From: Bacillus sp. CGMCC 1.16541
Lineage (GTDB): Bacteria; Bacillota; Bacilli; Bacillales; Bacillaceae_H
DNA: 64,000 nt
Assembly (NCBI RefSeq): GCF_003184905.1
Contig: NZ_QFRU01000013.1
Coordinates: forward strand, 1-64,000
Direction: 5' to 3'
A model generated the notes under the pieces. It was not told where the DNA came from and did no database searches. It saw only the letters and a program-made list of their open reading frames with translations. Numbering within the stretch: position 1 is the first letter of the stretch; each line of letters starts with the position of its first letter. Both the position numbers and the translations under genes were made by a program. Shown in pieces: positions 7,781 through 17,245 of the stretch.

Positions 7781-9409
7781 TTACGATACTTTCTCATCTA
7801 ATTGCTCGAGGATTTCATCTAATTTAGATTGAAATGATTCTAATCCTACTCGATTAAAGTACTCATGGAATGTTTCACCTAATAATTTTTCATCTTTGAA
7901 ATGTGTCAGTAAATCTGTTAAAACATCAATCAACTGTTCTGCATTCACTTTTCCTTTTAATTTTTCATTGAATTTTCCACCTGCATTTAATGTTCCACCC
8001 ACATAAATTTCAAATGCTTCTATCATTTGTTTATCTTTTGTGCGCATTTTAATTCCTTGTAAACCAATATCAGCAATTTGACGTTGGCCACAGGAATTTG
8101 GACACCCAACCATATGAAAACGAACTGGAACATCTAATGTAATGGTTTGATCTAATTCTTCTGCGATGCGTCTCATGCGCTCCTTCGTTTCAACAAGAGC
8201 TAGATTACAATATTCAATCCCTGTACAAGATACTGAGTATCCAATAAATGAATTTGGGTTGATGGTAATACGTTCAAAAATCTTCTCTTTTAATAACTCA
8301 TCGGTTTTTTCGTTTGGTACATTTGGAATAATGAGGTTTTGAGAGTTACACGTACGAATCTCACCGTTTCCATACTCGTTTGAAATGCGAGCTAATTCTA
8401 ATACTTCATCTGCATCTAAACGACCTACTGGTACGTTAAAACCTAAGTAACTTAACCCGTCTTGTTTTTGCTTTTGTACCCCGTAAAAGTATCCAGCATT
8501 CCATTCCTTCGTTGGCTCTTCACCTTTAGACAACAATGGACCTGTAATCTCTTCGATTTTTTCTTTAAATTTGTCTACACCCCAGTCTGCCATTAAAAAC
8601 TTCAGACGAGCTAGATGACGCTTTTCACGATATCCATAGTCACGGAAAATCGTTGTTACAGCAATCGCCACCTCTTTGACTTGCTCAGGCTTCACAAATA
8701 CATCTAATGTTTGAGCTAAGAAAGGTTTTGATGATAAACCTCCACCTATTTTCAGATGAAACCCAACCACTTTCTCTCCATCAATTTCTTTTACAGCCGG
8801 TGTAAAGGAAATACAGTTAATCTCAGCATTTGATGCATTTCGTACATTAGAACTAATTGACATTTTATATTTACGAGGTAAATTAGAGAAATCTGAATTA
8901 TGTTGAAAGAATTCATATACATCCTTTACGATGTCTGACGTATCAAACAATTCATCTGGATCAATTCCGGCTAATGGATTCCCAACAATCGTTCTCGTAA
9001 TATCTCCGCAAGCACCAGCAGATGATAATCCTACTGCTTCAAGACGGTTAAAGATATCTGGAATTTGCTCAATTTCTAACCAATGAAACTGAATGGCTTG
9101 ACGTGTTGTAATATCAAAAACACCACGTCCATAGTCTTTGGCAATGTTAGCTAGTGTTACCGTTTGCTCATTCGTTAGAATACCAGAAGGAACATTGACA
9201 CGCATCATAAAATAACCGTCTTCTTTCGGTCTTTGCAGATATAACCCAGCCCATTTAAATAAATCCCACTCATCTTTAGGAATTGATGAAAAGCCATTCT
9301 GCGCATAATTCGGAATATCATTAAAAATTTCTAATCCGTCTTTTTCTAATTTTTTCTTTTCTGTTACATTAATCTTTTCGTTCGTTTCCCACGTTTTTGC
9401 ATAAGTCAA
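7781..9409 (-). CDS. single-subunit siroheme sulfite (or nitrite) reductase
   Basis: This 542-residue hemoprotein reductase has duplicated ferredoxin-like half domains and siroheme/4Fe-4S domains. The cluster ligands are visible as CTGIEYC (C-X5-C, near residue 393) and GCPNSCG (C-X3-C, near 433). It has no flavoprotein partner here, so reduced ferredoxin or flavodoxin is the likely donor. The position between cysC and the siroheme genes argues for sulfite to sulfide rather than nitrite. The start is TTG at 9409, seven bases after AAGGAGTG. B. subtilis, as I recall, uses an unlinked CysJI pair instead. Confidence 0.88.
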   Translation of the reverse strand: MTYAKTWETNEKINVTEKKKLEKDGLEIFNDIPNYAQNGFSSIPKDEWDLFKWAGLYLQRPKEDGYFMMRVNVPSGILTNEQTVTLANIAKDYGRGVFDITTRQAIQFHWLEIEQIPDIFNRLEAVGLSSAGACGDITRTIVGNPLAGIDPDELFDTSDIVKDVYEFFQHNSDFSNLPRKYKMSISSNVRNASNAEINCISFTPAVKEIDGEKVVGFHLKIGGGLSSKPFLAQTLDVFVKPEQVKEVAIAVTTIFRDYGYREKRHLARLKFLMADWGVDKFKEKIEEITGPLLSKGEEPTKEWNAGYFYGVQKQKQDGLSYLGFNVPVGRLDADEVLELARISNEYGNGEIRTCNSQNLIIPNVPNEKTDELLKEKIFERITINPNSFIGYSVSCTGIEYCNLALVETKERMRRIAEELDQTITLDVPVRFHMVGCPNSCGQRQIADIGLQGIKMRTKDKQMIEAFEIYVGGTLNAGGKFNEKLKGKVNAEQLIDVLTDLLTHFKDEKLLGETFHEYFNRVGLESFQSKLDEILEQLDEKVS

Positions 9410-9422
9410 ATGAGGTCACTCC

Positions 9423-10022
9423 TTAAATAAAATTCTTATTGCGTAAGTAAACAACTACGTCGTTTGCACATTCTTCAACACTTTTTTGACCGGTTCTAAT
9501 CGTTAATTCTGGGTTTTGTGGACGTTCATAAGGAGAATCAATTCCTGTGAACTCCTTAATTTCACCGCTTCTTGCTTTTTTATAAAGTCCTTTTGGATCT
9601 CTTTTTTCACACTCATCAAGAGGACAATCCACATATACTTCAATAAACTCATTCTCTTCTAAGATATGCCTTACTTGATCGCGATCTTCTTGAAAAGGTG
9701 AAATAAAAGCTGTTAAAACAACTTGACCACTATCAACAAATAGTTTTGACACTTCTCCGATGCGACGAATATTTTCAGTACGATCTTCTGCAGAAAAGCC
9801 TAAGTTTTTATTTAGTCCAAATCGAATGTTATCTCCATCTAATACGTAGTTACGAATATCTTGATCATATAGTTTTTTGGCAACAGCATTTGCAACGGTG
9901 GATTTACCTGATCCAGATAATCCAGTAAACCACAATACAAAGCTATGATGCTTATTTTGTTGTCGACGTTGTTCTTTATTAATACCTGATTCATGCCATG
10001 TAATGTTGGTTGATTGACTCAC
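9423..10022 (-). CDS. cysC: adenylylsulfate kinase CysC
   Basis: This 199-residue APS kinase phosphorylates adenylylsulfate to PAPS. The P-loop GLSGSGKS is at residues 34-41. [24 protein letters not shown] and the lid segment [17 protein letters not shown], all typical of the family, are present. The GTG start is seven bases after AAGGAGG. It lies 12 bases after sat and 13 before the reductase. Whether CysH uses APS or PAPS decides how essential this gene is. Confidence 0.95.
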   Translation of the reverse strand: MSQSTNITWHESGINKEQRRQQNKHHSFVLWFTGLSGSGKSTVANAVAKKLYDQDIRNYVLDGDNIRFGLNKNLGFSAEDRTENIRRIGEVSKLFVDSGQVVLTAFISPFQEDRDQVRHILEENEFIEVYVDCPLDECEKRDPKGLYKKARSGEIKEFTGIDSPYERPQNPELTIRTGQKSVEECANDVVVYLRNKNFI

Positions 10023-10034
10023 AGTGTTTCCTCC

Positions 10035-11186
10035 TTAATGTTTAGAAACTGGTTGTTTCTGTAATCCTCGAATCAGCACTTCAATCACTTCTTTTCGACT
10101 AAATGTGCTCGGAGGAATTTCTCCGTTTCGTAACATTTCTCTCACTTTTGTACCAGATAAAATAACGTGATGTTCTTTGTTATGCGGGCATGTTTTTGTA
10201 GATGCCATCCCTTCACACTTTTCACAATAAAAGCTATGTTCAAAGAACAATGGCGTGATTCCTAACTCATCTGATGTAAAGTGAGAAAAAATCTTCTGAG
10301 CATCGTACGTACCGTAATAATCTCCTACCCCCGCATGATCACGACCTACGATAAAATGCGTACAGCCGTAATTCTTTCGAACGAGAGCGTGGAAAATTGC
10401 TTCTCTTGGACCCGCATAACGCATCGCCGCTGGAAATACCGCTAAAAATGTTCGGTCATTCGGATAGTAATTTTCTAATAATACTTCGTAACTTTCCATT
10501 CGAATATCTGCGGGAATGTCATCCGACTTCGTTTCTCCAACAAGTGGATTTAACAGTAGACCATCTACAATTTCTAACGCAGTCTTTTGGATATATTCAT
10601 GCGCTCGGTGTACTGGATTGCGGGTTTGAAACCCAACGATTGTTTTCCAGCCACGTTGCTTAAAAACCTCCCTTGTCTCTACAGGGTCTAGGTGGTAACT
10701 TGAAAATCGCCCTTTTTCTGTTCGCTTAATTAACTTAATAGGACCTGCAACATACACGTTTGAACGTTCAAATACTTTACGGACACCTGGGTGTGCAAGT
10801 TCAATCGTTTGATAAACGAGTTGAGCTTCTTTTGCTTTATCTGGCACATAAATTTCTTCGATAGTTAATACACCATATACAGTCTCATTTTGAACAAGTT
10901 TGACTTCTTCTCCTACTGTTAAAGATTCTGCTTTTTCTTCATCAACTGCTAACGTAATCGGGATGCTCCACACTGTACCATCAGCTAACTTCATCTTTTC
11001 CACAACAGCGTTATAATCTGCTTGATTTAAAAACCCTTTAATAGGGCTGTATCCACCGATTCCAATTAGTTCTAAGTCACTCAACGCCGTATTATCTAAC
11101 TCAATCTCTTTCGTTAATGATTCATAATCATAGTTAGGCTCATATAAATTCACTAAACTTCCACCATGCGCTTGAATTGAACTCAT
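10035..11186 (-). CDS. sat: sulfate adenylyltransferase (ATP sulfurylase)
   Basis: This 383-residue enzyme makes adenylylsulfate and pyrophosphate from ATP and sulfate. The ATP-binding [11 protein letters not shown] is at residues 187-197 and [12 protein letters not shown] near 278. A Cys-rich [13 protein letters not shown] near 326 resembles the zinc-type site of prokaryotic Sat. ATG follows GAGGGGG. It is third in the cysH-cysP-sat-cysC order, as in B. subtilis. Confidence 0.96.
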   Translation of the reverse strand: MSSIQAHGGSLVNLYEPNYDYESLTKEIELDNTALSDLELIGIGGYSPIKGFLNQADYNAVVEKMKLADGTVWSIPITLAVDEEKAESLTVGEEVKLVQNETVYGVLTIEEIYVPDKAKEAQLVYQTIELAHPGVRKVFERSNVYVAGPIKLIKRTEKGRFSSYHLDPVETREVFKQRGWKTIVGFQTRNPVHRAHEYIQKTALEIVDGLLLNPLVGETKSDDIPADIRMESYEVLLENYYPNDRTFLAVFPAAMRYAGPREAIFHALVRKNYGCTHFIVGRDHAGVGDYYGTYDAQKIFSHFTSDELGITPLFFEHSFYCEKCEGMASTKTCPHNKEHHVILSGTKVREMLRNGEIPPSTFSRKEVIEVLIRGLQKQPVSKH

Positions 11187-11229
11187 TTTAAAATCCCCCT
11201 CATTTATTATTCATATCAATTTAGTCGGC

Positions 11230-12306
11230 TTAAGGAGCAACGTTCTCCTCTTTTGAAAAGCTTGGCTTCTTCTTTCTAGCCGTTTTCATCAAACTAAGGA
11301 TTCCTACTGTGGCAATACAACCACTCAGTAATACCACAAGAGAATAAAGATCACTTTCTAATAATAATTTGACTAATCCATAGGAAATGACCAGCGAAAA
11401 AACTGGTGAAACAATCCAGACTTTTAACATCTGTACAATTACTTTCTGTTGCCATATATAAAATCCATCTTTAGCGGCACCTATGCCAATAATTGATGAA
11501 GTGGTTACTTGTGTAAGCGGTACGGGTAAACCAAATATAGATGCGGTTGTTACAAGAGATGCACCAGTCCCAGAAATGACGACTCCTTCACCGAGTGAAA
11601 ACTTTGTAATTCTCTTTCCATTTGTTTCAATCACTTTCTCACCTAAAAATAGAGCACCGAGCGCTACAAATATCGCACCATATAAAATACCGTTTGAAGT
11701 TCCAATCAATCCCGCTCCAACAAGCGGGCCAATCGCATTCGCAACATTGTTCATTCCCGCTGAAAAAGCTTCGAAAAACCCTGTAGCAATTACTAAAAAC
11801 GTCAAAAACGACTTCCACTTTGAGCTTTTTTCATAACGTCCACTGCGAAACTTTTTCATAAGTAGCCCCACTACAAAAGCAATGACAAAAGCAACGATGG
11901 GGACAATCACCCAAAAAGAAACAATAACTAATAATTTTTGAGCATATACAGATTGATAAGCAATTCCCACCCCAACAACCGCTCCAACTGTTACTTCACT
12001 TGTTGATAAAGGAATCCCTATCACATTTGCAATGAAAAGCGACAATGTGGCGGAAGCTAAAATGATGACAACAATTTCAACGGTTAAAATCGTTTGAGGG
12101 ATAATCCCTGATCCAATTGTTTTAACGACTTCCCCTCCACCTAAGACAGCCCCTAAAAACACACCGATTGCACAAATAAATAATGCAATCCTTCTATTTT
12201 TTATTGCACCTGATCCATACGATACACCCATGGAAGCGGCTGCTCCACTTGCCCCGATATTCATAGCAAAAAAGAACGCAATTGCAAAAGCAAGATATAT
12301 AAGCAT
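11230..12306 (-). CDS. cysP: CysP sulfate permease (PiT family)
   Basis: This 358-residue transporter has ten or more membrane helices and the duplicated inorganic phosphate transporter signature, with Gly/Asn-rich segments such as MNNVANAIGPLVGAG. Family members move phosphate, but the place in the cys operon and equivalence with B. subtilis CysP point to sulfate uptake. It lies 20 bases after cysH. The ribosome site (GAGTGGTAG) is weak for this window. Confidence 0.9.
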   Translation of the reverse strand: MLIYLAFAIAFFFAMNIGASGAAASMGVSYGSGAIKNRRIALFICAIGVFLGAVLGGGEVVKTIGSGIIPQTILTVEIVVIILASATLSLFIANVIGIPLSTSEVTVGAVVGVGIAYQSVYAQKLLVIVSFWVIVPIVAFVIAFVVGLLMKKFRSGRYEKSSKWKSFLTFLVIATGFFEAFSAGMNNVANAIGPLVGAGLIGTSNGILYGAIFVALGALFLGEKVIETNGKRITKFSLGEGVVISGTGASLVTTASIFGLPVPLTQVTTSSIIGIGAAKDGFYIWQQKVIVQMLKVWIVSPVFSLVISYGLVKLLLESDLYSLVVLLSGCIATVGILSLMKTARKKKPSFSKEENVAP

Positions 12307-12326
12307 CTACCACTCAGCTCTTTCTG

Positions 12327-13040
12327 TTAGGATTCATGTAATCCACACTCTACTTTTTTCGTTCCAGCCCAACGCCCTGCTCTCAGATCATCTACATTAT
12401 GAGTGGGCTGTGTACAAGGCATACACCCTATACTTGGATAGCCTTGGTCGTGAAGTTTGTTATAAGGCAAGTTATGTTTATATACATATCGCCATACTTC
12501 CTTCCATGTCCAATGAATGATTGGGCACACTTTTACTTTGTGAAACTTTTCATCTTTATTAAAAAATTGCGTTTGACTTCTTGTAGGAGACTGTTCTCTA
12601 CGAAGGCCTGATATCCATGCTTCATATCCACCTAGCGCTTTCTTTAGTGGTTCAATTTTACGCAACTGACAGCAAAGATTAGGATTCGTTTTCCATAACT
12701 CTGCACCGTGGAGCTTTTCTTGCTCTTCTAATGAGTATTCTGGCTTTTCTAAACGAATAATTAAGTCTGGAAACCGTTCTTGAATACGTTCAATAACTTC
12801 ATACGTTTCTTTAAAGTGAAGACTCGTATCTAAAAACACAAGTGTTGCATCTTTTTTCACTTTTGCAATTAAATCAATGAGTACAATACTTTCAATTCCA
12901 AAGCTTGATGCATAAACAAGTGAATCACCATAATGTTGGTAGGCCCACTCTAAAACAGATAACGCTCCTTTTGTTTCATCATTATTCGAAAAGGACGGAA
13001 AGGCCTCTTCCCAGTTTTCATACGTCAATAAAGAACTCAT
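12327..13040 (-). CDS. cysH: APS/PAPS reductase CysH with 4Fe-4S ligands
   Basis: This 237-residue reductase makes sulfite from APS or PAPS using thioredoxin. It carries both cluster Cys pairs, CC at 123-124 and CMPC at 206-209, which in this family hold a 4Fe-4S cluster and indicate APS-type chemistry (or dual use as described for B. subtilis). The catalytic Cys is in ECGLH at 231-235. YASSFGIES near 43 is the nucleotide site. ATG follows GAGGAGG. It is the first gene of the main sulfate block, 30 bases after a strong hairpin that separates it from yezD. Confidence 0.95.
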   Translation of the reverse strand: MSSLLTYENWEEAFPSFSNNDETKGALSVLEWAYQHYGDSLVYASSFGIESIVLIDLIAKVKKDATLVFLDTSLHFKETYEVIERIQERFPDLIIRLEKPEYSLEEQEKLHGAELWKTNPNLCCQLRKIEPLKKALGGYEAWISGLRREQSPTRSQTQFFNKDEKFHKVKVCPIIHWTWKEVWRYVYKHNLPYNKLHDQGYPSIGCMPCTQPTHNVDDLRAGRWAGTKKVECGLHES

Positions 13041-13070
13041 ATAATCCTCCTCTAAAACTTTGTTATCCGA

Positions 13071-13113
13071 TAAAAAAAGACGGTTTTAACTCAATAAAAA
13101 GTTAAACCGCCTC
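13071..13113 (-). terminator. terminator between yezD and cysH
   Basis: On the minus strand AGGCGGTTTAAC pairs with GTTAAAACCGTCT and is followed by seven T. It lies between two genes expected to share one S-box transcript, leaving only 30 bases to the cysH start. Confidence 0.8.
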
Positions 13114-13136
13114 TAGTTTGTCTAGTCAGCGAACGT

Positions 13137-13280
13137 CTATTTAATTCGTACCTTTTCGTTTTTTTCAAGCTGGACAACCTTACCATCTTGAACGACTATC
13201 GTAATTGAACCGTATCTCATGGCTTCCAGCATTTTTTCTACATTTTTAAAGACGACATCTAACTCTTCCTTTTGTACCAT
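13137..13280 (-). CDS. YezD-family (DUF2292) small protein
   Basis: The product is 47 residues: MVQKEELDVVFKNVEKMLEA, then a short beta segment YGSITIVVQDGKVVQLEK and a basic tail. This layout is characteristic of the YezD/DUF2292 family, which often accompanies sulfur-metabolism genes; its function is unknown. ATG follows GAGGGGGG. It is the first gene behind the SAM riboswitch. Identification is from remembered family sequence. Confidence 0.8.
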   Translation of the reverse strand: MVQKEELDVVFKNVEKMLEAMRYGSITIVVQDGKVVQLEKNEKVRIK

Positions 13281-13337
13281 CACAGTCCCCCCTCAATCTA
13301 CAAACAGTATATTCACCTACCATCATTTTTTGACAAC

Positions 13338-13367
13338 AAAATAAAAAGTCTTTCCCATAGAAAGACT
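13338..13367 (-). terminator. S-box expression-platform terminator
   Basis: AGTCTTTC (13347-13354) pairs with GAAAGACT (13360-13367), with a T-rich tail on the minus strand, directly after the SAM riboswitch aptamer. Confidence 0.8.
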
Positions 13368-13384
13368 GTTAGGTAACGTTTTTA

Positions 13385-13488
13385 CCTTATCTTTCAAAAT
13401 GGTTTACATTTTGCTGGAATTAGCACCTTGCTAGCTACGCAGGTTGCCGGGGTTCACAGGGCCAGTTCCCTCCACCTCTCTGGATAAG
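13385..13488 (-). ncRNA. SAM-I riboswitch (S box)
   Basis: On the minus strand the conserved blocks appear in order: CTTATCCAGAGAGGTGGAGG, GAACTGGCCC, TGTGAACCCCGGCAACC, GGTGCTAATTCCAGC and closing GATAAGG. It senses S-adenosylmethionine and shuts off downstream sulfur genes by termination. Here it controls yezD and, through read-through, the cysH cluster. Confidence 0.96.
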
Positions 13489-13504
13489 TGAGTATTTTCT
13501 AAAA

Positions 13505-13532
13505 ATTTTAGCATATTTAGAATTTTTGTCAA
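13505..13532 (-). promoter_or_regulatory. promoter of the S-box/yezD/cys transcript
   Basis: On the minus strand TTGACA (13527-13532), 16 bases, then TGCTAAAAT, an extended -10 (TAAAAT at 13505-13510). The predicted start is about ten bases before the aptamer. Confidence 0.75.
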
Positions 13533-13659
13533 TATAAAAAAAGTCTCACTAATTAAAACTTCTTTTAGACCTGTCTTAACGACTGATAAACGAATAGTTA
13601 TAACAGATTAGCAAATATTACAGGTAAGACTCGTAGTAATAATGGGGGCATAACAAACA

Positions 13660-14289
13660 ATGGACACTCAATTTTTACCTTTTAGTTCATCGATTAAAGA
13701 ACACTTAAAAACTCATTTACATACCATTTCGATTGAATCTGAGAAGATCATGAAGCGATTAGACTGTGAAGAACATTGTATATTGTGCGATTTTGAAGAC
13801 TTACAAAAAACATTCCAAGAAATTCAATCGGTTGCAGCATCGTATTACTTACAACGTTATTTATCACCATATACCCAAAACTACATTGCACTTTCACTCG
13901 CTGTACATCATCTATCGGAAAAAAGACATGGCGCGTTGATGGTAATTGAAAGGAAACAAGTAGTTGATTCGCTGATTCAACGAGGGGTTCCGGTAGGAGC
14001 AACATTGTCTGCTACTTTGTTAGAAACCATTTTTTATCCTGGAAATCCTCTACATGATGGAGCTGTTTTAATAAGAGGAAACGAAATTGTATCAGCTTCT
14101 AATGTATTACCCCTTTCTGCTCAGTCTATTAAAAATAAAAAAATAGGCACAAGACATCGAGCTGCCATTGGAATGTCAGAACAATCGGATGCTCTTGTGC
14201 TCGTTGTATCGGAGGAAACAGGACGCATTTCATTCGGGCTAGATGGAAGCTTATACCCCATTCACTCTAGCAAAAATACGTTTAATTGA
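13660..14289 (+). CDS. cdaS: sporulation diadenylate cyclase CdaS
   Basis: This 209-residue enzyme condenses two ATP into cyclic di-AMP. An N-terminal helical region (about 1-65), which in B. subtilis CdaS restrains activity, precedes the DisA_N/DAC catalytic domain with DGA at 133-135 and RHR at 165-167. It is soluble, without the membrane helices of CdaA. In B. subtilis cdaS acts in the forespore. ATG follows GGGGG. It stands alone, divergent from the S-box transcript. Confidence 0.93.
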   Translation: MDTQFLPFSSSIKEHLKTHLHTISIESEKIMKRLDCEEHCILCDFEDLQKTFQEIQSVAASYYLQRYLSPYTQNYIALSLAVHHLSEKRHGALMVIERKQVVDSLIQRGVPVGATLSATLLETIFYPGNPLHDGAVLIRGNEIVSASNVLPLSAQSIKNKKIGTRHRAAIGMSEQSDALVLVVSEETGRISFGLDGSLYPIHSSKNTFN

Positions 14290-14334
14290 CACTCTCACTA
14301 TTTATTTATGAATAAAAAAAGATTATTTCATGTA

Positions 14335-14364
14335 TTGCCAGATATAAATTGAAACCGATATAAT
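14335..14364 (+). promoter_or_regulatory. probable alsT promoter
   Basis: TTGCCA (14335-14340), an 18-base spacer and TATAAT (14359-14364), about 90 bases upstream of the transporter gene. Confidence 0.5.
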
Positions 14365-14455
14365 ATTTCAATGTAAAAAAACCTCACATGTGATTTAAAA
14401 CAACTAAAAAGTAACTGGAGAGGTTTTACTAAACATTATAGGAGTGATTACATAA

Positions 14456-15877
14456 ATGGAAGTTTTACAATCCTTTGTAGATTGGATGAACAATCTACTA
14501 TGGAGTCGTATTTTAATTGCAATGCTTATTATTCTAGGTGTGTATTTTACCGTTCGAACAAACTTTGTTCAATTTCGCCTTATAAAAGAAATGGCACGAC
14601 TTTTAGGAGAGGGAGCAACTGCAACGGACGAACGAAAAAAAGGGGTAACCTCTTTTCAAGCATTCGCGATTAGTACCGCTTCTCGTGTTGGAACTGGTAA
14701 CTTAGCAGGTGTAGCTCTAGCCATCTCTACAGGTGGACCAGGTGCAATCTTTTGGATGTGGCTCATTGCATTAATTGGAGCAGCTTCTGCGTTTGTAGAA
14801 AGTACATTAGCTCAAATCTACAAAGTAAAAGACAATGATAATTTTCGTGGCGGTCCAGCTTATTATATGGAAAAAGGATTAAACATGCGTTGGATGGGTG
14901 TCTTATTCGCCGTTTTAATCACAATCTGTTTTGGACTCGTTTTTAATGCCGTTCAAGCGAATACAATTACAGCCGCATTTAATGCTGCATTTGGAACGGA
15001 TCACCTCGTTTTAGGTATCATTCTTGCCATTTCGTTTGCAGCCATTATTTTCGGAGGAATTCGACGTATCGCACGAATTTCAGAAATTATCGTCGTTATT
15101 ATGGCTCTTATCTATATTGGAATTGCTTTAATTGTCATCTTGATGAACATTACAGAGATTCCTGGGGTAATCGTTCTTATCGTAAAAAGCGCATTTGGTC
15201 TTGAAGAAGCAATTGGTGGAACGATGGGAGCTGCGTTGATGATGGGCATTAAACGCGGACTGTTCTCCAATGAAGCGGGAATGGGAAGCGCACCGAATGC
15301 AGCAGCTACTGCAACAGTCAGTCATCCTGTTAAGCAAGGATTAATTCAATCATTAGGTGTGTTTACAGACACACTCATTATTTGTAGTTGTACAGCATTT
15401 ATCATTTTATTATCTGACGCTTATACTCAACCTGGCCTTGACGGTATTCAAATTACACAAGCTGCTTTAAGTTCACATATTGGTGGATGGGCGACACAAT
15501 TAGTGGCAATTACGATCTTATTATTTGCTTTTAGTTCACTCATTGGAAACTATTATTACGGTGAAACAAACATTGAATTTTTAAATACAAACAAGTCTTT
15601 CTTATTCTTATATCGTATAGCAGTTGTTGGAATGGTCATTTTCGGTTCTGTTGCGCAAGTGAAAATTGTGTGGGATATGGCGGATTTATTTATGGGCCTT
15701 ATGGCTATTGTCAACTTAATTGCTATCTTTATGCTTGGAAAAATTGCATTTGCAGCTCTTAATGATTATATGAAACAGAAAAAAGCGGGGAAAAATCCTG
15801 TCTTTTATAAAGACAATATTGAAGGCATTGAGGATGTTGAATGCTGGAGCAACTCAAAAGCAAAAAGCTTATCCTAA
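14456..15877 (+). CDS. AlsT/AgcS-type sodium:alanine/glutamine symporter
   Basis: This 473-residue alanine-or-glycine:cation symporter family protein has about ten membrane helices and the family signatures GVTSFQAFAISTASRVGTGN (near 62), GGPAYYMEKGL (near 136) and KRGLFSNEAGMGSAPNAAAT (near 265). It imports a small neutral amino acid with Na+. Alanine, glycine and glutamine are all possible. ATG follows a TAGGAGTG site. It is monocistronic, with a terminator behind it. Confidence 0.9.
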   Translation: MEVLQSFVDWMNNLLWSRILIAMLIILGVYFTVRTNFVQFRLIKEMARLLGEGATATDERKKGVTSFQAFAISTASRVGTGNLAGVALAISTGGPGAIFWMWLIALIGAASAFVESTLAQIYKVKDNDNFRGGPAYYMEKGLNMRWMGVLFAVLITICFGLVFNAVQANTITAAFNAAFGTDHLVLGIILAISFAAIIFGGIRRIARISEIIVVIMALIYIGIALIVILMNITEIPGVIVLIVKSAFGLEEAIGGTMGAALMMGIKRGLFSNEAGMGSAPNAAATATVSHPVKQGLIQSLGVFTDTLIICSCTAFIILLSDAYTQPGLDGIQITQAALSSHIGGWATQLVAITILLFAFSSLIGNYYYGETNIEFLNTNKSFLFLYRIAVVGMVIFGSVAQVKIVWDMADLFMGLMAIVNLIAIFMLGKIAFAALNDYMKQKKAGKNPVFYKDNIEGIEDVECWSNSKAKSLS

Positions 15878-15888
15878 CTGTTAGTCAT

Positions 15889-15922
15889 GAGAGGTAACCA
15901 AGGGGTTATCTCTCTTTTTTAT
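15889..15922 (+). terminator. terminator after the AlsT-like gene
   Basis: GAGAGGTAACC pairs with GGTTATCTCTC, followed by six T. Confidence 0.85.
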
Positions 15923-15989
15923 TTGACGCCTTTTGTTTTCAGAATTAAAATACAATTCATATACAAAATAAATAAAGCAGGTGAAAGTC

Positions 15990-16376
15990 ATGACAATTAA
16001 AAAATTAGAACACGTAGGCGTACAAGTAAAAGACATTGAAACTTCTATTCAATTCTATCAAGATATAGTAGGACTAGAATTAATGGATCGATTCCCACAC
16101 ACAGATGACACATTACAGTTGGCTTTTTTAGGATTAAATGGCGACATTATTGTAGAATTGATCGAAGGATATAACCCGAATTTACCAGCAGAAGGAAAAG
16201 TACATCATATTGCTTTTACGGTTGATAATCTTGCATCAGAACGTGAGCGTTTAAAATCATTACATGTTCAATTCGTTGATGAAGCCATTACAACGTTACC
16301 AAATGGCGCACAATATCTATTTTTTTATGGTCCAGATGGAGAGTGGATTGAATATTTTGAGCCGAAAGTAAAATAA
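15990..16376 (+). CDS. VOC-family (glyoxalase-like) protein
   Basis: This 128-residue vicinal-oxygen-chelate fold protein has two beta-alpha-beta-beta-beta units. LEHVGVQVKD (His near 8), IIVELIEGY, VHHIAFTVD and a C-terminal WIEYFEPK supply the His/Glu metal-ligand pattern of glyoxalase I. Methylglyoxal detoxification is plausible but unproven. The GTG at 15981 overlaps the AGGTG ribosome site, so ATG at 15990 is preferred. Confidence 0.8.
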   Translation: MTIKKLEHVGVQVKDIETSIQFYQDIVGLELMDRFPHTDDTLQLAFLGLNGDIIVELIEGYNPNLPAEGKVHHIAFTVDNLASERERLKSLHVQFVDEAITTLPNGAQYLFFYGPDGEWIEYFEPKVK

Positions 16377-16439
16377 CCCTTATACCTCTAACATTTAATG
16401 GAAATACTTATGGTACGATTCTAGTGTTGGAGGTTTTTT

Positions 16440-17231
16440 ATGCTTGAAAAGCTTTTATTTCGCTTTTTTCGCCGTTCCATCTTAATACGTTTACTCATGA
16501 TTATTACTACAATCATTGTTTTATTCGGTACAATGATTCACTTTATTGAGCCAACAAATTTCAATACCGTCTTTGATGGAATTTGGTGGGTTGTCGTCAC
16601 AATCTCTACTATTGGATATGGTGATTTTGTCCCTCAAACAACCATTGGAAAAGCTGTCGCAATCTTATTAATTCTAGTAGGTACAGGCTTTATTACCACT
16701 TACTTTGTTACATTAGCTACCATTGCTGTATCAAAGGAAAATGCTTATATGGAAGGAAATTTTAAGTTTTACGGAGCAAACCACCTCATTATTGTAGGAT
16801 GGAATGAGCGTGCAAAACTTGTTATTGAAGAATATAAGACTGCCTTTCATGAAGAGGAAATTGTTTTAATTGATGAAACCCTTACAACGAATCCAATGGT
16901 TTGTGACCGAGTTCACTTTGTAAAAGGGAGTGCTTCACATTCTCACATCCTTGAACTTGCAAACGTCAAACAAGCCTATAAAATTTTAATTACAGCTGAT
17001 CAACATAAAGGTGAGGAATATTCAGATATGCAAGCCATCTTAACATTAGTTGCTGTAAAAGGGATCAATCCTTCTATTTATAGTATGGTAGAAATTTTAA
17101 CCGAACAGCAAATGAACAACGCCAATTTCGTTGGAGCAAATGAGATTATTAAGACAAATGAGTTAATTAGTAAAATGATGTATCATGAGATTTTCACGAA
17201 AAAAACAGCAGAAAAAAAGAGTACCGACTAA
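16440..17231 (+). CDS. YugO-like potassium channel with RCK/TrkA-N domain
   Basis: The 263-residue protein has two membrane helices around a pore loop with the K+ selectivity filter TIGYGD at residues 57-62. A cytoplasmic NAD-binding RCK domain starts at HLIIVGWNERA (115). It is shorter than B. subtilis YugO as I recall it, lacking extra C-terminal sequence. Its place before yugN and pgi matches the yugO locus. In B. subtilis YugO is the biofilm K+ channel. ATG follows TGGAGG. Confidence 0.88.
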   Translation: MLEKLLFRFFRRSILIRLLMIITTIIVLFGTMIHFIEPTNFNTVFDGIWWVVVTISTIGYGDFVPQTTIGKAVAILLILVGTGFITTYFVTLATIAVSKENAYMEGNFKFYGANHLIIVGWNERAKLVIEEYKTAFHEEEIVLIDETLTTNPMVCDRVHFVKGSASHSHILELANVKQAYKILITADQHKGEEYSDMQAILTLVAVKGINPSIYSMVEILTEQQMNNANFVGANEIIKTNELISKMMYHEIFTKKTAEKKSTD

Positions 17232-17245
17232 GAACACTCTTTTTC
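17214..17245 (+). terminator. terminator after the K+ channel gene
   Basis: AAAAGAGT pairs with ACTCTTTT, with a T tract. The left arm overlaps the end of the coding sequence. Confidence 0.55.
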
